Below, one piece after another: positions 1 to 5,047 of a stretch of 5,047 nucleotides of DNA. The notes under the pieces are model-generated. The model made no database searches, was not told the origin of the DNA, and was given only the letters and a program-made list of their open reading frames with translations. Position 1 is the first letter of the stretch, and each line of letters opens with the position of its first letter. This DNA comes from Acidobacteriota bacterium (GTDB taxonomy: Bacteria > Acidobacteriota > Thermoanaerobaculia > Multivoradales > JAHEKO01): the NCBI GenBank assembly GCA_029863825.1, contig JAOTUP010000200.1, forward strand, positions 1 through 5,047. The letters run 5' to 3'. Made by a program: the position numbers and the translations under genes.

Positions 1-260
1 GCAGCGACAGGGTCTCCCCTCAGATCGAATAGTCTGCTGAGCCCAAGCCGTGCCTCGGCCTCCTCGACCGGCGTGTCTGAGCGCGAGAGAACTGAGAGGA
101 AGAGCTTTTCAGCGCTGTCGAGCTCGGCACTGTCGAGTGCGCGGTTCGCTTCGACAAGCATCTCGGGGATCGGGAGATCCTGAGCGCCGGCGCGCAGTGA
201 GAAGGGCAGCGACAGAAGGAGAAGAACGAGAGCGAGGGAGTGTGGACGAGCCAAGCGCAC
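1..260 (-). CDS. Exported TPR-like protein, N-terminal part (runs off left edge)
   Basis: The reading frame stays open from the left edge to a GTG at 260-258, giving 86 residues; the C-terminus is outside the window. The protein starts MRLARPHS, continues with a hydrophobic core (LALVLLLLSLPFSL, about residues 9-22) and a small-residue site RAGA before Q27. That is a standard Sec signal peptide, so the product is probably periplasmic or secreted. Residues about 34-83 are amphipathic and helical, with the A/L/G spacing of tetratricopeptide repeats: EANRALDSAELDSAEKLF, then EEAEARLGLSRLFDLRGD. The frame is also open upstream, with ATGs at 320 and 314. I prefer GTG 260 because it starts just before the signal peptide and lies 6 nt after a good -10 box. 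No Shine-Dalgarno sequence precedes any candidate. The gene is divergent from the dehydrogenase. The TPR assignment is inference from pattern, and the exact function is unknown. Confidence 0.72.
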   Translation of the reverse strand, partial: MRLARPHSLALVLLLLSLPFSLRAGAQDLPIPEMLVEANRALDSAELDSAEKLFLSVLSRSDTPVEEAEARLGLSRLFDLRGDPVA

Positions 261-275
261 GTTGAAATCGTAGCA
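258..275 (-). promoter_or_regulatory. Extended -10 promoter, likely leaderless start
   Basis: On the minus strand, TGC-TACGAT (275-267) matches an extended -10 element (TGn plus a TAnnnT hexamer at 272-267). It is followed by six bases (TTCAAC) and then GTG at 260-258. Transcription would begin at or next to the G of the start codon, leaving no room for a ribosome binding site. No good -35 is seen, which is usual for extended -10 promoters. Confidence 0.45.
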
Positions 276-417
276 TCGGCGAAGAGCATGACGGGCGCGG
301 ACGGGGCCGGGCATCGACATTGAAGAGGGGAGTATCACAGTTCGCAGACAGCACTATCTGCGGAGATTCCGCAAGATCAACCCAGTCGAGTCTTCAACCT
401 GTCCTGCCCGAGACCTT

Positions 418-430
418 GATTCCATGAATC
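418..430. repeat. Short palindrome GATTC-CAT-GAATC near the dehydrogenase promoter
   Basis: This is a perfect 5-bp inverted repeat with a 3-bp spacer. It lies 17 to 29 bp upstream of the TAGAAT box, around the expected -35 position. It could be an operator half-site pair, but 5-bp arms occur often by chance. Confidence 0.2.
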
Positions 431-446
431 CAGAGACAGCGGCGGC

Positions 447-461
447 TAGAATCAAGGGGTG
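447..461 (+). promoter_or_regulatory. -10 box TAGAAT upstream of dehydrogenase
   Basis: TAGAAT at 447-452 fits a sigma-70-type -10 hexamer and lies in the only stretch without a gene on this side. Six bases (CAAGGG) separate it from a GTG at 459-461, the same spacing as at the divergent gene. The predicted start of transcription is about 458-460. If so, the Shine-Dalgarno-like GGGGTGAG (456-463) in front of the ATG at 471 would be partly or wholly absent from this transcript, which favours leaderless initiation at 459. No convincing -35 is seen. Confidence 0.4.
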
Positions 462-470
462 AGCAGGACG

Positions 471-1427
471 ATGCGTGGACTGTGGCTCGAAGACGGCGAA
501 CTGTCGCTCGAGGACGATCTTCCGGTGCCCCAGCCGGCGGAAGGTGAAGCGCTCGTGCGGGTTCTCCGGGCCGGCATCTGCAATACAGATCTCGAGCTCG
601 TGCGGGGCTACTATCCCTATGCGGGGATTCTCGGACACGAGTTTGCGGGGAGCGTCGAGACCGGCCCCGACCATCTCCTCGGCAAACGGGTCGTCGGCGA
701 GATCAACGCCGTCTGCCACGACTGCGCGGCGTGCCGTGCGCGTCGTTCGAGCCACTGCGAGCGCCGCACCGTGCTCGGCATCGTCGACCGCCATGGCGCC
801 TTTGCCGACTATCTGATCCTGCCGGTCGAAAACCTCCACCGCCTGCCGGACACTATCTCGACGGATGCCGCGACCTTTGTCGAGCCCTTGGCGGCCGCCC
901 TCGAGATTCAAGAGCAGGTCGAGGTCGGGCCGGAGCACCGAGTCGTCGTCGTCGGTGACGGCAAGCTCGGCCAGCTCGTTGCCAGAAGTCTCAGGCTCAC
1001 GGGTTGCGAGCTGCTCGCTATCGGTCGGCACGGTGACAAGCTCGATCGTCTGGCGGCGGTCGGCATCGATGTCGGAACAGAAGAGGCGATCACCGAAGGC
1101 GGCTTCGATATCGCCGTCGAGTGCACCGGGAACCCGTCCGGGTTTGCGTTGGCTCGCAGCGCTCTCCGGCCCCGGGGGACGCTTGTCCTCAAGAGCACGT
1201 ACGCCGGAGAGCTGACTTTCGATGTCTCGTCAGTGGTCGTCGACGAGATCACTCTCGTTGGCTCGCGCTGTGGTCCGTTCGAGCCCGCAATCGCGATGTT
1301 GGCGTCGGGCGAGATCGACCCGACGCCGCTCATCGCCGCTCGGTATCCGCTGGACGAAGGATTGATGGCTTTCGAGCACGCGAACCGAAAGGGAACGCTC
1401 AAAGTCGTGCTGGATGTGGGGATGTGA
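471..1427 (+). CDS. Zinc-dependent MDR-family alcohol dehydrogenase
   Basis: A complete medium-chain dehydrogenase/reductase (318 residues from ATG 471), predicted to be a cytosolic NAD(P)-linked oxidoreductase acting on an alcohol or polyol. The N-terminal GroES-like domain has the catalytic zinc ligands C37 (GICNTD), H56-E57 (GHEFAG) and E138 (VEPLAAA). The structural-zinc lobe has all four cysteines (C82, C85, C88, C96; C-x2-C-x2-C-x7-C). The Rossmann fold shows GDGKLG at 162-167. After the second strand the sequence reads AIGRHGDK, with Gly-Arg-His where NAD-specific enzymes usually have an acidic residue; I infer a leaning towards NADP. At 318 residues it is slightly shorter than typical members (about 340-350). 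Start choice: ATG 471 fits the usual family N-terminus (MRGLWLEDG) and has GGGGTGAG 7 nt upstream. GTG 459 would add four residues (MSRT) and fits the -10 spacing. The substrate cannot be told from sequence. valS follows 66 nt downstream. Confidence 0.92.
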   Translation: MRGLWLEDGELSLEDDLPVPQPAEGEALVRVLRAGICNTDLELVRGYYPYAGILGHEFAGSVETGPDHLLGKRVVGEINAVCHDCAACRARRSSHCERRTVLGIVDRHGAFADYLILPVENLHRLPDTISTDAATFVEPLAAALEIQEQVEVGPEHRVVVVGDGKLGQLVARSLRLTGCELLAIGRHGDKLDRLAAVGIDVGTEEAITEGGFDIAVECTGNPSGFALARSALRPRGTLVLKSTYAGELTFDVSSVVVDEITLVGSRCGPFEPAIAMLASGEIDPTPLIAARYPLDEGLMAFEHANRKGTLKVVLDVGM

Positions 1428-1439
1428 GGCGGCGCCCTC

Positions 1440-1448
1440 TGTTACACT
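1440..1448 (+). promoter_or_regulatory. Extended -10 promoter for valS
   Basis: TGT-TACACT (TGn at 1440-1442, hexamer at 1443-1448) lies 13 bp after the dehydrogenase stop codon. Transcription from it would begin near 1455, leaving a leader of about 39 nt before the GTG at 1494. No clear -35 is seen. It suggests that valS has its own promoter and does not depend only on read-through from the upstream gene. Confidence 0.4.
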
Positions 1449-1493
1449 TTGCCGCCCGCAAATCCATCCACTTCCGACCTCCCGAAAGACATC

Positions 1494-4067
1494 GTGAGCG
1501 ACTCCGACACCGATTCGAAGATCCCGACGAAACCGTCCCTCGACGGTCTCGAAGACAAATGGAGCGAGCGGTGGGACAAGGAGAAGACCTACCATTTCGA
1601 GCGCTCGGCAACGCGCGAGAACGTCTATTCGATCGATACCCCGCCGCCGACGGTCTCCGGGTCACTCCACGTCGGGCACGTGTTTTCTTACACCCACACC
1701 GACACCATCGCGCGCTTCCAGCGCATGCGGGGGAAAGAGGTGTTCTATCCGATGGGATGGGACGACAATGGGCTGCCCACCGAGCGCCGCGTGCAGAACT
1801 ACTACGGCGTGCGCTGCGATCCGAGCCTGCCGTACGAAAGAGGCTTCCAGCCGCCGGAGAAACCCGGCAAAGAGCTCATCCCCGTTTCCCGTCGCAACTT
1901 CATCGAGCTCTGTCTCGAACTGACGGAAATCGACGAGCAGGCCTTCGAGGATCTGTGGAAGCATTTGGGGCTGTCGGTAGATTGGTCGCTCACCTACACG
2001 ACGATCGGCGAGGTCGCGCAGCGCATCTCCCAGCGCGCCTTCCTGCGCATGCTCGAAAAGGGACTCGCCTACCAGGTCGAGGCGCCGACGCTCTGGGATG
2101 TTGACTACCACACGGCGGTTGCGCAGGCCGAGATCGAGGACCGCGAGATACGTGGGGCGTATCACAAGATCGCGTTTGACGGCCCGGAGGGACCGGTCTG
2201 GATCGACACGACGCGACCGGAGTTGATCCCTGCCTGTGTGGCGCTCGTGGCGCATCCTGACGACAAGCGGTACCAGCCGCTCTTCGGCCGGGAAGTCACG
2301 ACGCCCCTGTTTGGCGTCAAGGTGCCGGTCGAGCCGCACGAGCTGGCCGAGCCGGACAAGGGTACGGGTGTCGCCATGATCTGTACGTTCGGCGACGCCA
2401 CTGACATTGTCTGGTGGCGCGAGCTGGGTCTCCCCGTGCGGGCGATCATCGGGCGCAACGGTCGGTTACTGCCGGTGAGCTGGGGCGAGCCGGGATGGGA
2501 AAGTGAAGATCCCGAGCGAGCGAACGTCCACTACGATGAGTTGAAGGGACGGACGGCAAAGCAGGCGCAGCGGAAGATCGTCGAGCAGTTGAAGGAGAGC
2601 GGTGACCTCGAGGGTGAGCCGCGGCCGATCACCCACCCGGTCAAGTTTTACGAGAAAGGCGACCGGCCGCTGGAGATCGTCACCAGCCGTCAATGGTTCG
2701 TCAAGACGCTCGAGTTTCGCGACCAGTTTCTGGCTCGTGGCGAGGAACTGGCCTGGTATCCGGAGCATATGCGCGAGCGCTTTGCCTCCTGGGTCAGAGG
2801 TCTCAACGCGGACTGGTGCATCAGTCGTCAGCGGTTCTTCGGCGTCCCGTTTCCCCTCTGGTATCCGGTGCGCGAGGACGGTTCGGTCGACATGTCGGCG
2901 CCGATGATGCCGCCGGAGGATGCCTTGCCGATCGATCCCTCCGCGGATCCGCCGGCGGGATTCAGCGAGAAGCAGCGAGGCAAGCCGGGAGGTTTCGCCG
3001 GCGATCCCGATGTCATGGACACCTGGGCGACCTCGTCACTGACGCCGCATGTCGCGACCGGCTGGTGCGAGGCAGACGGGCTGTTCGACCAGGTCTTCCC
3101 GATGGATCTGCGGCCGCAAGCACACGAGATCATTCGCACGTGGTTGTTCTCGACGGTGGTGCGCTCGCATTTCGAACACGACTCGTTGCCGTGGCACAAC
3201 GCGGCCATATCGGGCTGGGTGCTGGACCCGGACCGAAAGAAGATGTCGAAATCGAAGGGCAACGTCGTGACGCCGAAAAACCTCCTCGATCAATACGGCT
3301 CTGACGCCGTTCGCTACTGGGCGGCAAGCGCCAGGCTCGGGGTCGACACCGCGTTCGACGAAGGTCAGCTCAGGATCGGGCGCAAGCTCGCCATCAAGAT
3401 CCTGAATGCGGCGAAGTTCGTGCTCTTTCAGCTGGGCGAGGATGCGGAGAGCGGCGAGGTCACCGCGCCGCTCGACCAGTCGATGCTCGGTGCCGTCGCC
3501 GAGTTGGTGGAGAAAACGACGAAGGATTTCGAGTCCTACGACCAGGCGCGCGCACTCGAGCGGGCCGAGAGGTTCTTTTGGAGCTTCTGTGACAACTACC
3601 TCGAACTGGTGAAGAACCGACGATACGGCAACGAGGGCGAAGAGGCAGCGGCCTCGGCCAATCGAGCCCTGACCGCGGCGCTCTCGGCACAGCTGCGGCT
3701 CCTTGCTCCGCACCTGCCGTTCGTGACTGAGGAAGTATGGTCCTGGTGGCAGGAGGGCTCGATCCATCGTGCCGCCTGGCCCGAGGCAGGCGAGATCTCG
3801 GCGCTGGCCGGCGAAGTCGGCGCGCTGCCGCTCGAGGTCGCGTCGTCGGTCCTGGCAGAGGTGAGAAAGGCGAAGACGGAAGCCAAGGTCTCGCTGCGAA
3901 CCGAGGTGGCACGGGCGACGGTTGTCGACGCCGCCGACCGCATCGAGGCTTTGCGTCTGGTGGCGGGCGATGTGGAGAGCGCCGGCAAGATCTCGCAGCT
4001 CGAGCTGGTCGTGGGCGAGGCGTTCAGCGTCGAGGTGGAGCTCGCCGGCGACGACTCGGCGAGTTAG
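1494..4067 (+). CDS. valS: Valine--tRNA ligase, type 2 (short form)
   Basis: Complete class I aminoacyl-tRNA synthetase of 857 residues that charges tRNA-Val with valine and edits misactivated threonine; cytosolic and essential. The catalytic core starts with DTPPPTVSGSLHVGH (HIGH motif 59-62) and continues with GWDDNGLPTERR. The CP1 editing domain, about 195-355, has TTRPE (239-243), KGTG (289-292) and FGDATD (299-304). The core resumes with WCISRQ (441-446), MDTWATSS (508-515), DLRPQAHEIIRTW (538-550) and KMSKS (583-587). The helical anticodon-binding domain spans about 650-775 (FCDNYLELV, 698 on; LPFVTEEVW). The C-terminal tail is short, without a clear long coiled-coil arm like that of most bacterial ValS. 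'HVGHVFSYTHTD' and 'DLRPQAHEIIRTW' mark type 2 enzymes. GTG 1494 is preferred; the frame can be read from TTG 1449, but that lies directly on the 3' edge of the -10 box. Only a weak GAAAG precedes GTG 1494. Confidence 0.96.
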   Translation: MSDSDTDSKIPTKPSLDGLEDKWSERWDKEKTYHFERSATRENVYSIDTPPPTVSGSLHVGHVFSYTHTDTIARFQRMRGKEVFYPMGWDDNGLPTERRVQNYYGVRCDPSLPYERGFQPPEKPGKELIPVSRRNFIELCLELTEIDEQAFEDLWKHLGLSVDWSLTYTTIGEVAQRISQRAFLRMLEKGLAYQVEAPTLWDVDYHTAVAQAEIEDREIRGAYHKIAFDGPEGPVWIDTTRPELIPACVALVAHPDDKRYQPLFGREVTTPLFGVKVPVEPHELAEPDKGTGVAMICTFGDATDIVWWRELGLPVRAIIGRNGRLLPVSWGEPGWESEDPERANVHYDELKGRTAKQAQRKIVEQLKESGDLEGEPRPITHPVKFYEKGDRPLEIVTSRQWFVKTLEFRDQFLARGEELAWYPEHMRERFASWVRGLNADWCISRQRFFGVPFPLWYPVREDGSVDMSAPMMPPEDALPIDPSADPPAGFSEKQRGKPGGFAGDPDVMDTWATSSLTPHVATGWCEADGLFDQVFPMDLRPQAHEIIRTWLFSTVVRSHFEHDSLPWHNAAISGWVLDPDRKKMSKSKGNVVTPKNLLDQYGSDAVRYWAASARLGVDTAFDEGQLRIGRKLAIKILNAAKFVLFQLGEDAESGEVTAPLDQSMLGAVAELVEKTTKDFESYDQARALERAERFFWSFCDNYLELVKNRRYGNEGEEAAASANRALTAALSAQLRLLAPHLPFVTEEVWSWWQEGSIHRAAWPEAGEISALAGEVGALPLEVASSVLAEVRKAKTEAKVSLRTEVARATVVDAADRIEALRLVAGDVESAGKISQLELVVGEAFSVEVELAGDDSAS

Positions 4068-4080
4068 GTGACCGGTTCAG

Positions 4081-4138
4081 CTCGCGGGCTCTCGAGGATC
4101 GGTCTTCGCGGAGCGCGTGCTGGAGAGCGGCTCGCGAG
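4081..4138. repeat. Imperfect long stem-loop after valS
   Basis: CTCGCG (4081-4086) pairs with CGCGAG (4133-4138), and GCTCTC (4088-4093) pairs with GAGAGC (4123-4128). A 1-nt against 4-nt internal loop separates the two stems, and the apical loop is 29 nt. It starts 13 bp after the valS stop, between convergent genes, so it could protect or define the 3' end of the valS mRNA. There is no T-run after it on either strand, so it is not a standard intrinsic terminator. Confidence 0.35.
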
Positions 4139-4187
4139 TGGACCGCGGCCGGTTGTGATCAAGAAACCAGGGATGGTGTTGTCTTAC

Positions 4188-4211
4188 ACGCCCTCACGCC
4201 CTCACGCCCTC
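4188..4211. repeat. Three tandem copies of ACGCCCTC
   Basis: Three perfect, uninterrupted 8-bp units occupy 4188-4195, 4196-4203 and 4204-4211. The last ends on the base next to the stop codon of the minus-strand small gene (4212-4214). Read on that strand, the stop is followed by three GAGGGCGT units. This is a short tandem repeat whose copy number may vary. It is too short and lacks the spacers needed for a CRISPR array. Confidence 0.85.
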
Positions 4212-4433
4212 TCAGTGCTCGATGCGAACCCACGAGCGGCAGATGCGGCGGCTCGTGGCCGGGTCGTCCTGAGTCAGTGCCTCCTGGGTAAAGCGCTCGA
4301 TCTCCGGATGCTCGACATCTGCCCGGCGCAGGGCGTGACGCACCGCCGCAACCCAGGCGAACGGATTGTCGCTTTCGGTGTGGACATATATATCCGGGTA
4401 GTGCGGAGCGCATTCTCGCGATTCAGTCGTCAC
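4212..4433 (-). CDS. Small conserved-looking hypothetical protein (73 aa)
   Basis: A 73-residue protein starting at GTG 4433-4431 and ending with TGA. An in-frame stop lies just upstream, so no longer start is possible. It appears soluble: no signal peptide, no membrane segment, no zinc motif, with two cysteines (about 8 and 65). The sequence reads as a short beta strand (DIYVHTES, about 14-21), a helix NPFAWVAAVRHALRRA (about 23-38), a second helix HPEIERFTQEALTQDD (about 42-57) and a third, ATSRRICRSWVRIEH. The 'NPFA-VxAVRxALRRA ... EIxRFxxEAL ... CRxW' pattern resembles small uncharacterised bacterial proteins I recall, but I cannot name a family or function. Amino-acid composition and third-position G/C support coding on this strand over the overlapping plus-strand frame. 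An AGG lies about 3 nt before the start, too close to be a good ribosome binding site. It converges on valS; the kinase upstream on the same strand is 308 nt away. Confidence 0.72.
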   Translation of the reverse strand: MTTESRECAPHYPDIYVHTESDNPFAWVAAVRHALRRADVEHPEIERFTQEALTQDDPATSRRICRSWVRIEH

Positions 4434-4457
4434 GGCCTGTCATCCATCGGATCGCGC

Positions 4458-4492
4458 ACTCGGGCTCTTGAGGCCCTGGTGAAGGCCCGAGT
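4458..4492 (-). promoter_or_regulatory. Leader hairpin before the small gene
   Basis: ACTCGGGC (4492-4485 on the minus strand) pairs perfectly over 8 bp with GCCCGAGT (4465-4458). A 1-nt bulge and three more pairs (CTT/AAG) extend the stem inward. The same downstream arm region can pair differently: GGGCTC (4500-4495) is complementary to GAGCCC (4467-4462), so two exclusive stems are possible. The hairpin ends 24 nt before the GTG start. This could influence translation or mRNA stability; a regulatory role is inference. Confidence 0.4.
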
Positions 4493-4502
4493 TCGAGCCC
4501 TC

Positions 4503-4532
4503 ATCATAGAGGAAGACGTGTCAAAGAGTCAG
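4503..4532 (-). promoter_or_regulatory. Possible promoter for the small gene
   Basis: TATGAT (4508-4503 on the minus strand) is a near-perfect -10 hexamer. CTGACT (4532-4527) is a weak -35 at an 18-bp spacing. A better -35 match, TTGACA (4524-4519), is only 10 bp away from the -10, too close to work with it. Transcription would start near 4496 and give a leader of about 63 nt containing the hairpin described at 4458-4492. Confidence 0.4.
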
Positions 4533-4596
4533 TTCGTTTCACCGTGAGATGAGAAAACTGCGGTTCCCGAGCGAAGCGAGCCCCGGAGCGGCACGT

Positions 4597-4720
4597 GTCC
4601 GGATGCGTTTGCAGACTGTGGGTGGCGAATCTGCGCTGGACCGAGACGAGGTGGTTGCCGCCGGAATCGGAAAGCGAGGTCGCGCCTTGCCGTAAACGGC
4701 ACACGCTACAGCATCCGGAC
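4597..4720. repeat. 10-bp inverted repeat enclosing 104 nt, with inner hairpin
   Basis: GTCCGGATGC (4597-4606) and GCATCCGGAC (4711-4720) are exact reverse complements. Between them, TGCCG-TAAA-CGGCA (4688-4701) forms a second perfect 5-bp hairpin. The right arm ends 21 bp past the kinase stop codon. The arrangement (closing stem plus internal hairpin) is what a small structured RNA or a 3' end structure of the kinase mRNA would look like. No T-run follows, and I recognise no known RNA class. Confidence 0.4.
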
Positions 4721-4741
4721 TGTTGGGAGTCTCGAGGGCGA

Positions 4742-5047
4742 TCAGTCGATCGCAAGCGCTGACTCGGCGAACGCCCGCCAGCGGTCTCGTACCTGTTCGG
4801 CACGGCTCGCGTTCCAGCGCGGCTCGCGCCGGACAGCGACAGGAGGTGGTTTTGAGAGCTCTCTTTCGTCTCCTGTCAGTCCTGCGAAGGCGAGGCGGCC
4901 AATGCCCAGCAGACCGATCTCTTCATCGTCGGCGGTCTCGACTGGAATCTGCCCGGCGTCGGCGAGGAGCCCGGTGAGACCGGTGAGGCGAGTCAGCTTG
5001 CCGCTCGCTCGCAAGACGGTCGTCGGAGCAACCGAGCCGAGGAGCTC
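4742..5047 (-). CDS. Probable FGGY-family carbohydrate kinase, C-terminal part (runs off right edge)
   Basis: The frame is open from the right edge to a TGA at 4744-4742, giving the last 101 residues; the start is outside the window. The run ELLGSVAPTTVLRASGKLTR, then LTGLLADAGQIPVETADDEEIGLLGIGRLAFAGL, follows the C-terminal actin-like fold of FGGY sugar kinases: a strand ending in a glycine-rich ATP-binding turn (SGK), a helix leading to 'LLAD-x4-PV', an acidic patch, then the helix 'EIGLLGIGRLAFAGL' that in the family is usually 'E-x-ALGAA-x-LA-x-x-G'. The tail with RREPRWNASRAEQVRDRWRAF resembles the closing aromatic helix of the family. Such kinases phosphorylate sugars or polyols (xylulose, gluconate, glycerol and others) with ATP in the cytosol; the substrate cannot be told from this part. 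The usual 'GG' at the turn is SG here, so the match is good but not decisive. A TTG at 5014 is in frame but is unlikely to be the true start. Confidence 0.6.
   Translation of the reverse strand, partial: ELLGSVAPTTVLRASGKLTRLTGLTGLLADAGQIPVETADDEEIGLLGIGRLAFAGLTGDERELSKPPPVAVRREPRWNASRAEQVRDRWRAFAESALAID

Larger units (their letters stand above)
4434..4741. other. 308-nt gap between kinase and small gene
   Basis: Both flanking genes read on the minus strand. The left third holds a -10-like box and a hairpin that would lie in the leader of the small gene. The right two thirds hold a 10-bp inverted repeat and an inner hairpin. No frame shows convincing protein: the minus-strand frame across it is rich in R, S and T with no domain pattern, and a 48-codon plus-strand frame from ATG 4549 to TAA 4695 lacks a good ribosome binding site. 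I see no tRNA, rRNA or known riboswitch core. Confidence 0.55.

Noticed and set aside
20..289. Minus-strand frame with ATG at 289
   Set aside because: It is rich in Ser, Arg and Thr with no domain pattern, while the neighbouring frame encodes a clear signal peptide plus TPR-like helices over the same bases.
354..1031. Long minus-strand frame across the dehydrogenase
   Set aside because: It lies antisense to a gene with complete catalytic motifs. Such long antisense frames are common in G+C-rich coding DNA. Antisense frames inside valS (for example 1662-2339 and 3036-3767) were rejected for the same reason.
1449..1493. Upstream TTG start for valS, adding 15 residues
   Set aside because: It begins on the base right after the TACACT -10 box, so a transcript from that promoter would not contain it. 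The added residues (rich in P, S and T) show no family similarity. GTG 1494 fits better.
4188..4211. CRISPR-like repeat array
   Set aside because: The repeat units are only 8 bp, directly adjacent, with no spacers and no cas genes nearby.
4458..4505. tRNA-like GTTCGAGCC (4491-4499) next to a GC-rich stem
   Set aside because: The bases on either side of the would-be T-loop do not form a 5-bp T-stem on either strand, and there is no acceptor stem, D-arm or anticodon arm.
4068..4547. Plus-strand frame of 159 residues after valS
   Set aside because: It overlaps the tandem repeat and the whole small minus-strand gene, and its translation has low-complexity Arg/Ala/Ser content with no domain. The minus-strand reading is far more protein-like.
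4566..4582. GAGCGAAGCGAGC sequence as a possible hairpin or REP element
   Set aside because: On inspection it is a near direct repeat (GAGCGAA/GCGAGC) and not a palindrome, so it gives no stable stem, and no second copy is seen in the window.
4549..4695. 48-residue plus-strand frame beginning MRKLRFPSEA
   Set aside because: There is no usable ribosome binding site and no promoter, it shows no recognisable pattern, and it crosses one arm of the inverted repeat. It is probably chance, though not excluded.
4504..4803. Minus-strand frame of 99 residues across the gap
   Set aside because: It overlaps the end of the kinase in another frame and is rich in Ser, Arg, Thr and Gln with no structure. 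It crosses the promoter-like element and the inverted repeat.

Overview
The window is G+C-rich bacterial chromosomal DNA, densely packed with genes and with strong G/C bias at third codon positions. No insertion sequence, phage, CRISPR or defence gene is visible. The best lineage clue is the valyl-tRNA synthetase. It belongs to the short 'type 2' form known to me from archaea, Rickettsia and Streptomyces-like actinobacteria, and its motif wording is closest to the actinobacterial version. That does not fix the phylum. An actinobacterium or another high-GC lineage with the same enzyme (e.g. Acidobacteriota-like) would both fit.

Layout. (1) 1-260, minus strand: the N-terminal 86 residues of an exported, TPR-like protein that begins with GTG and runs off the left edge. 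(2) 261-470: a divergent intergenic region with a -10 box facing each way. Each box lies exactly 6 nt before a GTG, the geometry expected of leaderless mRNAs. (3) 471-1427 (possibly from 459), plus strand: a zinc-dependent medium-chain dehydrogenase with all metal ligands. (4) 1494-4067, plus strand: complete valS, with its own extended -10 box in the 66-nt gap before it. (5) 4068-4211: a convergent gap with an imperfect stem-loop and a three-copy 8-bp tandem repeat abutting the next stop codon. (6) 4212-4433, minus strand: a 73-residue soluble protein of unknown function, with a promoter-like -10 and a hairpin in its likely leader. (7) 4434-4741: a 308-nt gap holding that leader and a 10-bp perfect inverted repeat 104 nt apart. 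(8) 4742-5047, minus strand: the last 101 residues of a probable FGGY-family carbohydrate kinase running off the right edge.

The genes do not form an obvious single pathway. The dehydrogenase and valS share a strand but appear to have separate promoters. The kinase and the small protein share the opposite strand but are separated by a long gap. I see no convincing new multi-gene system. The points most worth a second look are the paired leaderless promoters, the structured gap between the kinase and the small protein, and the small conserved-looking protein itself.
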